This document shows positions 1-7,796 of a stretch of 16,772 bases of DNA, piece after piece. Position 1 is the first letter of the stretch. The number at the start of each line of letters is the position of its first letter. The translations under genes and the position numbers were made by a program. The DNA comes from Symbiodinium natans (lineage: Eukaryota; Sar; Dinophyceae; Suessiales; Symbiodiniaceae). Below the pieces are notes generated by a model. It ran no database searches. It saw nothing but the letters and a program-made list of their open reading frames with translations, and was not told where the DNA came from. The stretch is from the NCBI GenBank assembly GCA_905221605.1, contig CAJNDS010001489.1:1-16772 (forward strand), written 5' to 3'.

Positions 1-615
1 CGAAAGACAAAGAATTGAAGGCACCCAGCCTGAAAGAAAGTTTCTTCTGCTCAAATCTTCTGTCAATTTCAGTGTGCCTTGAATTTCTGTTTGGCCATTT
101 TGGAAAATCAAAGACAAGAGAATCGAAGCTTTGTCAAAAAAAGTCGAATGGAATGGAAATCAAGACTGGGCGACTCTCAAGTCGTTCTGGCCATGATGAG
201 AGGTCAGTGTGATTGTTTTTTTCGATGTTAGCAAGAACTCCAACACATTGGTCTTTCTTTTTGACCCTTGGAAAAATCGAGAAAACACTGGAAAGAAGCC
301 AGAATCGTGAAAACTTAGACAATTTTCTTTAGTTTATACACAGCAACATTTTTTGATTTTTTCAATTCAAATTGCCTTCGTCCGTCTGAACAGAATTTTT
401 CTCTAGCTTTTGTTCAATGTTTTGTTTGTTTTTTTTGCCGGTATGATTAAGTTGCAAGCTTTTAGAAAGAGAGATTTCTGAGAAACCGCCCTGAACTAAA
501 ACACAAACAGATCGTTCAGCAAGTGTTTTGGTAAGTGCTGTCAGCCCGGTAAGCTGTCGATTGACCAGAAAGACAGTGTAAAAATCGCAATCGGAACCTG
601 AAAATATCCATGAGA
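1..615. other. A/T-rich unit head (described in U1, same in all units)
   Basis: No supportable gene. It contains a T8 run (near 429-436), short A and T tracts, and a degenerate internal direct repeat: AAAGACAAAGAATTGAAG at 3-20 and AAAGACAAGAGAATCGAAG at 110-128. The segment 330-378 is the 49 bp absent from U6-U8; it is bordered by CTT on both sides. An 84-codon frame running out of the previous unit crosses the start of the head. It is broken in U5 by one extra A, which argues against it being a gene. Equivalent blocks begin at each unit start. Confidence 0.6.
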
Positions 616-673
616 ATGTGCATGTTGTGGTTTCGGCTGTTTTCTGAGTGTGCACATTCAAGAGTGTTGTGGA

Positions 674-1040
674 TGTGTGTGTGTGTGTGAGCATTTGTGG
701 TTGCAAAAAGTGGGTTCTGTCTTTAGCTCAGTGTGCAAGAAAATTGTCAGTGTGTGGGCAAAGAGTGGTGAGGCATGGAGTCTCAGAAGTAAAATCAAAA
801 AAACAGTAACCTTGCAGTGGTGTCTGTGTGTTTTTTACCTCGGTTTTTCATTGTGAATGGTGTGTTGTTTTCGGCGTTTGTGGGTTAGAGAGTCGTGTGT
901 GTCATAGAGTGTGGGTGTGTGTTCATTATGGGTGCAAAGTGGCTGAGTGGGTGGTGTGTGTTTGCGTTATGTCGGCTGGGCTCTGCTGGCTGTTCAAGTG
1001 TGGAAGTGTGCGGGTGGTGAAAGGTGTGTGGGTTTTGGAG
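674..1040. repeat. TG-rich domain with (TG)8, U1
   Basis: The tract at 674-689 is eight perfect TG dinucleotides. The rest of the domain is made of TGTG, GGGTG and GTGGG words with few C's on the plus strand and ends in GGGTTTTGGAG. Alternating purine-pyrimidine TG tracts can adopt Z-DNA and are slippage-prone. No gene is supported; the cysteine- and valine-rich reading frame reflects TGT/GTG codons. Confidence 0.85.
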
Positions 1041-1101
1041 ACACAAAAAAGAGGGCAAGAAATCAATTCCAAAAGGTAGGGAAGCCGGAGTGACCTCCAC
1101 A

Positions 1102-1148
1102 GTGCGAGAAAGATCGCACGCGAACAATGCAAGACTGCTTTGTCTTGC
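1102..1148. other. Two adjacent short perfect hairpins at the inner end of the left arm
   Basis: Hairpin 1 is GTGCGA-GAAAGA-TCGCAC (1102-1119; stem 6, loop 6). Hairpin 2 is GCAAGAC-TGCTTT-GTCTTGC (1129-1148; stem 7, loop 6). Equivalent pairs start at 3218, 5189, 5698, 7830, 8339, 10462, 12326, 14338 and 16356. The duplication breakpoint of U3 and U4 lies within the first stem (after GTG). They are not followed by T-runs of the kind expected for intrinsic terminators. Confidence 0.6.
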
Positions 1149-1450
1149 GTGCCAGCTAAAGACAAGTTTAGCAAGCCAAGAACACGCGTATCGACGGCGT
1201 TTTTGTTTTCTTGAGTGTTGATGCAAACAGTATCGAATCGAAAAAACTCTTGTTGTCTGTGAGTCGATTTCAATTATTATTCAACTCAAATCGGTTCCAA
1301 AAGCAGCTCAATTCTGGGCACCGAAAACGGGCCCTAGATTTTGGATTTCCTGTGTGAACATACAAGGCCACCCAGGTTGGAGCCTCAAATTGGAACCCAA
1401 GTTTAGGAGCCATTTTTGGACCCAGTTGCGGCGTTTTTTTCACACACGGG

Positions 1451-1466
1451 AAGCCAGATCTGGCTT
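1451..1466. repeat. 16-bp perfect palindrome AAGCCAGATCTGGCTT
   Basis: It reads the same on both strands and lies in the interior of the inverted-repeat element. It is also present at 3567-3582, 5538-5553, 6047-6062, 8179-8194, 8688-8703, 10811-10826, 12675-12690, 14687-14702 and 16705-16720, unchanged in all ten copies. It could be a binding site for a dimeric protein or a cruciform seed; no function is shown. Confidence 0.85.
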
Positions 1467-1502
1467 TCACAGCTCCTCGTTGCGAGTAAACAAATAAGCC
1501 TT

Positions 1503-1520
1503 CCAGTCGGTTCCAGTCTA
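1503..1520. repeat. TTCCAGTC direct repeat at the deletion breakpoint
   Basis: TTCCAGTCGGTTCCAGTCTA carries TTCCAGTC twice, 10 bp apart. The 154-bp deletion of U2 and the similar deletion of U5 both begin immediately after it, and the window itself ends on the second copy in U8 (16772). Confidence 0.75.
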
Positions 1521-1649
1521 AGTCTTGTGTCAGTCTTCCCCCAAAATTAGAACAGCAGGCAGCAAGGCGGCAAAGTGTGAACTTGTTTGGAACCGGAACT
1601 TTCTCTAACTGTGGAGGTCACTGGAGCTTCCCTACCTTTTCGATCAATT

Positions 1650-2117
1650 TTGCTGCCCCTCATCTTGGGTTTCAGATTCTCCAGGTTTTGGTGCAAGGCC
1701 TGAAGGCAGAAGAGGAGAAAAGAAGGGTGCAGAGTCAACAAGAACACATGAAAATGCAACATGTTTTGTTCTGCAGCTTGGAAAAGTTCAATGCTTTGAA
1801 ACAAGTGTTTTTAAAAGCCTCTGACAGTGCCGTTTGGACAGAAATCAACTGCAGGACGAGACGAGTTCAACCGTGGTGTTGATTCGTTAAGGTTGCGCGC
1901 GACGCCCAAGCCAAACCACTTGAAAATTGCAAAGTGTATTACCAGAATGTGAATAAGTGCGAGCGAAGCGAGCGAAACACCAGAGTAAATTCAACAAATT
2001 TGACTGATCAAGTGTTGATTTTGAGGTTTTTTTCAACATTTTCGGAGACTTCAGAAATTTTGAAAATTCGTTGAATGGTGCTGAATCCAGGGAAGAATTG
2101 CAACACGCAACCAAAAA
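1650..2117. other. Unit tail (described in U1, same in U2-U7)
   Basis: It contains the end of a 101-codon plus-strand frame, a CpG-rich island (1894-1976) and an A/T-rich closing stretch with TTTTGAAAATTCGTTGAATGG. No gene, promoter or RNA is supported. A minus-strand frame of 98-115 codons (stop at 1887) recurs in all complete units. It loses its first 17 codons in U3 and U8, where G becomes A in GCCTTAAATTT and introduces a stop. Confidence 0.6.
1959..1976. repeat. Perfect 2 x 9-bp GCGAGCGAA tandem in the unit tail
   Basis: GCGAGCGAA is repeated twice without change. It recurs at 3921-3938, 6572-6589, 9196-9213, 11158-11175, 13183-13200 and 15195-15212. It is preceded by a GC-rich GCGCGCGACGCC stretch about 60 bp upstream, an island of CpG in otherwise A/T-rich tail DNA. 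Confidence 0.85.
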
Positions 2118-2791
2118 CGAAAGACAAAGAATTGAAGGCACCCAGCCTGAAAGAAAGTTTCTTCTGCTCAAATCTTCTGTCAATTTCAGTGTGCCTTGAA
2201 TTTCTGTTTGGCCATTTTGGAAAATCAAAGACAAGAGAATCGAAGCTTTGTCAAAAAAAGTCGAATGGAATGGAAATCAAGACTGGGCGACTCTCAAGTC
2301 GTTCTGGCCATGATGAGAGGTCAGTGTGATTGTTTTTTTCGATGTCAGCAAGAACTCCAACACATTGGTCTTTCTTTTTGACCCTTTGGAAAAATCGAGA
2401 AAACACTGGAAAGAAGCCAGAATCGTGAAAACTTAGACAATTTTCTTTAGTTTATACACAGCAACATTTTTTGATTTTTTCAATTCAAATTGCCTTCGTC
2501 CGTCTGAACAGAATTTTTCTCTAGCTTTTGTTCAATGTTTTGTTTGTTTTTTTTGCCGGGATGATTAAGTTGCAAGCTTTTAGAAAGAGAGATTTCTGAG
2601 AAACCGCCCTGAACTAAAACACAAACAGATCGTTCAGCAAGTGTTTTGGTAAGTGCTGTCAGCCCGGTAAGCTGTCGATTGACCAGAAAGACAGTGAAAA
2701 AATCGCAATCGGAACCTGAAAATATCCATGAGAATGTGCATGTTGTGGTTTCGGCTGTTTTCTGAGTGTGCACATTCAAGAGTGTTGTGGA

Positions 2792-3157
2792 TGTGTGTGT
2801 GTGTGTGTGAGCATTTGTGGTTGCAAAAAGTGGTTGTCTTTAGCTCAGTGTGCAAGAAAATTGTCAGTGTGTGGGCAAAGAGTGGTGAGGCATGGAGTCT
2901 CAGAAGTAAAATCAAAAAAACAGTAACCTTGCAGTGGTGTCTGTGTGTTTTTTACCTCGGTTTTTCATTGTGAATGGTGTGTTGTTTTCGGCGTTTGTGG
3001 GTTAGAGAGTCGTGTGTGTCATAGAGTGTGGGTGTGTGTTCATTATGGGTGCAAAGTGGCTGAGTGGGTGGTGTGTGTTTGCGTTATGTCGGCTGGGCTC
3101 TGCTGGCTGTTCAAGTGTGGAAGTGTGCGGGTGGTGAAAGGTGTGTGGGTTTTGGAG
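2792..3157. repeat. TG-rich domain with (TG)9, U2
   Basis: The tract is 2792-2809. The following spacer is the short GTGGTTGTC form, 3 bp shorter than in U1. Confidence 0.85.
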
Positions 3158-3184
3158 ACACAAAAAGAGGGCAAGAAATCAATT

Positions 3185-3636
3185 CCAAAAGGTAGGGAAG
3201 CCGGAGTGACCTCCACAGTGCGAGAAAGATCGCACGCGAACAATGCAAGACTGCTTTGTCTTGCGTGCCAGCTAAAGACAAGTTTAGCAAGCCAAGAACA
3301 CGCGTATCGACGGCGTTTTTGTTTTCTTGAGTGTTGATGCAAACAGTATCGAATCGAAAAAACTCTTGTTGTCTGTGAGTCGATTTCAATTATTATTCAA
3401 CTCAAATCGGTTCCAAAAGCAGCTCAATTCTGGGCACCGAAAACGGGCCCTAGATTTTGGATTTCCTGTGTGAACATACAAGGCCACCCAGGTTGGAGCC
3501 TCAAATTGGAACCCAAGTTTAGGAGCCATTTTTGGACCCAGTTGCGGCGTTTTTTTCACACACGGGAAGCCAGATCTGGCTTTCACAGCTCCTCGTTGCG
3601 AGTAAACAAATAAGCCTTCCAGTCGGTTCCAGTCTA
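3185..3636. mobile_element. Inverted-repeat element remnant lacking right arm, U2
   Basis: The left flank ATCAATT (3178-3184), the left arm and most of the interior are intact. The sequence then jumps from AGTCTA (ending 3636) to GATTCTCC, losing 154 bp that contain the right arm and right flanking repeat. Confidence 0.5.
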
Positions 3637-4755
3637 GATTCTCCAGGTTTTGGTGCAAGGCCTGAAGGCAGAAGAGGAGAAAAGAAGGGTGCAGAGTCAA
3701 CAAGAACACATGAAAATGCAACATGTTTTGTTCTGCAGCTTGGAAAAGTTCAATGCTTTGAAACAAGTGTTTTTAAAAGCCTCTGACAGTGCCGTTTGGA
3801 CAGAAATCAACTGCAGGACGAGACGAGTTCAACCGTGGTGTTGATTCGTTAAGGTTGCGCGCGACGCCCAAGCCAAACCACTTGAAAATTGCAAAGTGTA
3901 TTTCCAGAATGTGAATAAGTGCGAGCGAAGCGAGCGAAACACCAGAGTAAATTCAACAAATTTAACTGATCAAGTGTTGATTTTGAGGGTTTTTTCAACA
4001 TTTTCGGAAACTTCAGAAATTTTGAAAATTCGTTGAATGGTGCTGAACCCAGGGAAGAATTGCAACACGCAACCAAAAACGAAAGACAAAGAATTGAAGG
4101 CACCCAGCCTGAAAGAAAGTTTCTTCTGCTCAAATCTTCTGTCAATTTCAGTGTGCCTTAAATTTCTGTTTGGCCATTTTGGAAAATCAAAGACAAGAGA
4201 ATCGAAGCTTTGTCAAAAAAAGTCGAATGGAATGGAAATCAAGACTGGGCGACTCTCAAGTCGTTCTGGCCATGATGAGAGGTCAGTGTGATTGTTTTTT
4301 TCGATGTTAGCAAGAACTCCAACACATTGGTCTTTCTTTTTGACCCTTTGGAAAAATCGAGAAAACACTGGAAAGAAGCCAGAATCGTGAAAACTTAGAC
4401 AATTTTCTTTAGTTTATACACAGCAACACTTTTTGATTTTTTCAATTCAAATTGCCTTCGTCCGTCTGTGAACAGAATTTTTCTCTGGCTTTTGTTCAAT
4501 GTTTTGTTTGTTTTTTTTGCCGGGATGATTAAGTTGCAAGCTTTTAGAAAGAGAGATTTCTGAGAAACCGCCCTGAACTAAAACACAAACAGATCGTTCA
4601 GCAAGTGTTTTGGTAAGTGCTGTCAGCCCGGTAAGCTGTCGATTGACCAGAAAGACAGTGAAAAAATCGCAATCGGAACCTGAAAATATCCATGAGAATG
4701 TGCATGTTGTGGTTTCGGCTGTTTTCTGAGTGTGCACATTCAAGAGTGTTGTGGA

Positions 4756-5128
4756 TGTGTGTGTGTGTGTGTGTGTGAGCATTTGTGGTTGCAAAAAGTG
4801 GGTTCTGTCTTTAGCTCAGTGTGCAAGAAAATTGTCAGTGTGTGGGCAAAGAGTGGTGAGGCATGGAGTCTCAGAAGTAAAATCAAAAAAACAGTAACCT
4901 TGCAGTGGTGTCTGTGTGTTTTTTACCTCGGTTTTTCATTGTGAATGGTGTGTTGTTTTCGGCGTTTGTGGGTTAGAGAGTCGTGTGTGTCATAGAGTGT
5001 GGGTGTGTGTTCATTATGGGTGCAAAGTGGCTGAGTGGGTGGTGTGTGTTTGCGTTATGTCGGCTGGGCTCTGCTGGCTGTTCAAGTGTGGAAGTGTGCG
5101 GGTGGTGAAAGGTGTGTGGGTTTTGGAG
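4756..5128. repeat. TG-rich domain with (TG)11, U3
   Basis: The tract is 4756-4777. The following spacer is the long GTGGGTTCTGTC form shared with U1 and U5. Confidence 0.85.
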
Positions 5129-5155
5129 ACACAAAAAGAGGGCAAGAAATCAATT

Positions 5156-6238
5156 CCAAAAGGTAGGGAAGCCGGAGTGACCTCCACAGTGCGAGAAAGA
5201 TCGCACGCGAACAATGCAAGACTGCTTTGTCTTGCGTGCCAGCTAAAGACAAGTTTAGCAAGCCAAGAACACGCGTATCGACGGCGTTTTTGTTTTCTTG
5301 AGTGTTGATGCAAACAGTATCGAATCGAAAAAACTCTTGTTGTCTGTGAGTCGATTTCAATTATTATTCAACTCAAATCGGTTCCAAAAGCAGCTCAATT
5401 CTGGGCACCGAAAACGGGCCCTAGATTTTGGATTTCCTGTGTGAACATACAAGGCCACCCAGGTTGGAGCCTCAAATTGGAACCCAAGTTTAGGAGCCAT
5501 TTTTGGACCCAGTTGCGGCGTTTTTTTCACACACGGGAAGCCAGATCTGGCTTTCACAGCTCCTCGTTGCGAGTAAACAAATAAGCCTTCCAGTCGGTTC
5601 CAGTCTAAGTCTTGTGTCAGTCTTCCCCCAAAATTAGAACAGCAGGCAGCAAGGCGGCAAAGTGTGAACTTGTTTGGAACCGGAACTTTCTCTAACTGTG
5701 CGAGAAAGATCGCACGCGAACAATGCAAGACTGCTTTGTCTTGCGTGCCAGCTAAAGACAAGTTTAGCAAGCCAAGAACACGCGTATCGACGGCGTTTTT
5801 GTTTTCTTGAGTGTTAATGCAAACAGTATCGAATCGAAAAAAATCTTGTTGTCTGTGAGTCGATTTCAATTATTATTCAACTCAAATCGGTTCCAAAAGC
5901 AGCTCAATTCTGGGCACCGAAAACGGGCCCTAGATTTTGGATTTCCTGTGTGAACATACAAGGCCACCCAGGTTGGAGCCTCAAATTGGAACCCAAGTTT
6001 AGGAGCCATTTTTGGACCCAGTTGCGGCGTTTTTTTCACACACGGGAAGCCAGATCTGGCTTTCACAGCTCCTCGTTGCGAGTAAACAAATAAGCCTTCC
6101 AGTCGGTTCCAGTCTAAGTCTTGTGTCAGTCTTCCCCCAAAATTAGAACAGCAGGCAGCAAGGCGGCAAAGTGTGAACTTGTTTGGAACCGGAACTTTCT
6201 CTAACTGTGGAGGTCACTGGAGCTTCCCTACCTTTTCG
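5156..6238. mobile_element. Inverted-repeat element with duplicated interior, 1083 bp, U3
   Basis: It has the same arms and the same flanking ATCAATT (5149-5155, 6239-6245) as U1, but the interior is present twice, so the arms are 509 bp further apart. The second interior copy differs from the first by GTTAATGC for GTTGATGC (near 5813-5820) and by AAATCTTG for AACTCTTG (near 5842-5849). Confidence 0.5.
5192..6209. repeat. 509-bp tandem duplication inside U3
   Basis: Copy 1 is 5192-5700 and copy 2 is 5701-6209. Each starts CGAGAAAGATCGCAC and ends CTCTAACTGTG. The junction joins the inner part of the right arm (AACTGTG) to the inner part of the left arm (CGAGAAAG). The two parental sequences share GTG at the breakpoint. 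The duplication fuses frames into a 170-codon minus-strand ORF that I do not regard as a gene. Confidence 0.93.
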
Positions 6239-6363
6239 ATCAATTTTGCTGCCCCTCATCTTGGGTTTCAGATTCTCCAGGTTTTGGTGCAAGGCCTGAA
6301 GGCAGAAGAGGATAAAAGAAAGGTGCAGAGTCAACAAGAACACTTGAAAATGCAACATGTTTT

Positions 6364-6383
6364 TTTAAATGGCTCGGTGGAAA
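6364..6383. other. Private 20-bp segment replacing GTT in U3
   Basis: Where the other units read CATGTTTTGTTCTGCAGC, U3 has 20 bases (TTTAAATGGCTCGGTGGAAA) in place of GTT, a net gain of 17 bp. It lies inside a patch with several substitutions found only in this unit (6313-6426). Its origin is not visible elsewhere in the window. Confidence 0.85.
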
Positions 6384-7403
6384 CTGCAGCTTGGAAAAGT
6401 TCAATGCTTTGAAACAAGTGTTTTTGAAAGCCTCTGACAGTGCCGTTTGGACAGAAATCAACTGCAGGACGAGACGAGTTCAACCGTGGTGTTGATTCGT
6501 TAAGGTTGCGCGCGACGCCCAAGCCAAACCACTTGAAAATTGCAAAGTGTATTTCCAGAATGTGAATAAGTGCGAGCGAAGCGAGCGAAACACCAGAGTA
6601 AATTCAACAAATTTAACTGATCAAGTGTTGATTTTGAGGGTTTTTTCAACATTTTCGGAAACTTCAGAAATTTTGAAAATTCGTTGAATGGTGCTGAATC
6701 CAGGGAAGAATTGCAACACGCAACCAAAAACGAAAGACAAAGAATTGAAGGCACCCAGCCTGAAAGAAAGTTTCTTCTGCTCAAATCTTCTGTCAATTTC
6801 AGTGTGCCTTGAATTTCTGTTTGGCCATTTTGGAAAATCAAAGACAAGAGAATCGAAGCTTTGTCAAAAAAAGTCGAATGGAATGGAAATCAAGACTGGG
6901 CGACTCTCAAGTCGTTCTGGCCATGATGAGAGGTCAGTGTGATTGTTTTTTTCGATGTTAGCAAGAACTCCAACACATTGGTCTTTCTTTTTGACCCTTG
7001 GAAAAATCGAGAAAACACTGGAAAGAAGCCAGAATCGTGAAAACTTAGACAATTTTCTTTAGTTTATACACAGCAACATTTTTTGATTTTTTCAATTCAA
7101 ATTGCCTTCGTCCGTCTGAACAGAATTTTTCTCTAGCTTTTGTTCAATGTTTTGTTTGTTTTTTTTGCCGGGATGATTAAGTTGCAAGCTTTTAGAAAGA
7201 GAGATTTCTGAGAAACCGCCCTGAACTAAAACACAAACAGATCGTTCAGCAAGTGTTTTGGTAAGTGCTGTCAGCCCGGTAAGCTGTCGATTGACCAGAA
7301 AGACAGTGAAAAAATCGCAATCGGAACCTGAAAATATCCATGAGAATGTGCATGTTGTGGTTTCGGCTGTTTTCTGAGTGTGCACATTCAAGAGTGTTGT
7401 GGA

Positions 7404-7769
7404 TGTGTGTGTGTGTGTGTGAGCATTTGTGGTTGCAAAAAGTGGTTGTCTTTAGCTCAGTGTGCAAGAAAATTGTCAGTGTGTGGGCAAAGAGTGGTGA
7501 GGCATGGAGTCTCAGAAGTAAAATCAAAAAAACAGTAACCTTGCAGTGGTGTCTGTGTGTTTTTTACCTCGGTTTTTCATTGTGAATGGTGTGTTGTTTT
7601 CGGCGTTTGTGGGTTAGAGAGTCGTGTGTGTCATAGAGTGTGGGTGTGTGTTCATTATGGGTGCAAAGTGGCTGAGTGGGTGGTGTGTGTTTGCGTTATG
7701 TCGGCTGGGCTCTGCTGGCTGTTCAAGTGTGGAAGTGTGCGGGTGGTGAAAGGTGTGTGGGTTTTGGAG
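7404..7769. repeat. TG-rich domain with (TG)9, U4
   Basis: The tract is 7404-7421 with the short spacer form. The rest of the domain looks the same as in U2. Confidence 0.85.
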
Positions 7770-7796
7770 ACACAAAAAGAGGGCAAGAAATCAATT

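Larger units (their letters stand above)
1069..1642. mobile_element. Inverted-repeat (MITE-like) element, 574 bp, U1
   Basis: The left arm, 1069-1112, begins CCAAAAGGTAGGGAAGC. It matches the reverse complement of the right arm, 1599-1642, which ends CTTCCCTACCTTTTCG, at 38 of 44 positions. The two arms are 486 bp apart. The 7 bases ATCAATT occur directly outside both arms (1062-1068 and 1643-1649), as a target-site duplication would. The interior holds two perfect short hairpins, a 16-bp palindrome and no recognisable transposase. Size, arms and flanking repeat fit a non-autonomous DNA transposon. A simple diverged inverted duplication is the alternative. I cannot assign a superfamily. Confidence 0.5.
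1..2117. repeat. Satellite unit U1 (2117 bp)
   Basis: This unit has the full-length head, (TG)8, a complete 574-bp inverted-repeat element (1069-1642) and a full tail. It carries more private changes than the others: GCCGGTATG near 437-445 where the others read GCCGGGATG, GTGTAAAAATCG near 576, an extra A in the A-run at 1045-1050, ATTACCAGAATG near 1938, TTTGACTG near 1999, GAGGTTTTTTT near 2022, and GGAGACTT near 2043. The extra A breaks the 130-codon frame that is open in U2, U3, U4 and U6. Whether the array continues to the left cannot be seen. Confidence 0.95.
2118..4079. repeat. Satellite unit U2 (1962 bp, right arm deleted)
   Basis: Full-length head with (TG)9. It has the short GTGGTTGTC variant after the TG tract and the variants GACCCTTTGG and GATGTCAGC in the head, both shared with U5. 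A 154-bp block is missing at 3636/3637, equivalent to 1521-1674 of U1, which removes the right arm of the inverted-repeat element. The net difference from U1 is 155 bp, all accounted for. Confidence 0.95.
4080..6730. repeat. Satellite unit U3 (2651 bp, core duplicated)
   Basis: The longest unit. It has (TG)11, the GTCTGTGAACAG / CTGGCT variant that otherwise occurs only in U6-U8, and the TGCCTTAAATTT variant shared only with U8. The interior of the inverted-repeat element is tandemly duplicated (509 bp). A divergent patch at 6313-6426 includes a 17-bp net insertion. The excess over U1 is 534 bp: 509 + 17 + 6 (TG) + 2 (TG in GTCTGTG) + 1 (T) - 1 (A). Confidence 0.95.

Noticed and set aside
531-729. 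Possible intron: GTAAGT donor at 531 and TCTTTAG acceptor-like site near 720
   Set aside because: There is no coding sequence on either side and such short signals are expected by chance.
870-890. CENP-B-box-like sequence TTCGGCGTTTGTGGG
   Set aside because: Compared with the known box (TTCG, four bases, A, two bases, CGGG), it lacks the central A and the C of CGGG, so the match is not convincing.
884-890. Telomere-like GGGTTAG
   Set aside because: It occurs singly in each unit, is not in tandem, and is changed to GGGTTGG in U5 and U8.
1270-1470. 66-codon minus-strand ORF open in all ten element interiors
   Set aside because: The sequence is almost unchanged between copies, so an open frame carries no information about selection. 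No motif was recognised.
1-2117. LTR retrotransposon or rDNA spacer unit
   Set aside because: There are no long terminal direct repeats distinct from the unit itself, no primer-binding site or polymerase-like frame, and no rRNA sequence anywhere.
1887-2234. 115-codon minus-strand ORF recurring in most units
   Set aside because: It is shortened in units with the GCCTTAAATTT variant and has no recognisable motif. Its recurrence follows from the tandem repeat.
2945-3337. 130-codon plus-strand ORF across the TG-rich domain, repeated in U2, U3, U4 and U6
   Set aside because: The frame is shifted in U1 (extra A), U5 and U8 (extra GT) and U7 (4-bp and 1-bp losses). The composition is what TG-rich DNA gives in an open frame, and no domain is recognisable.
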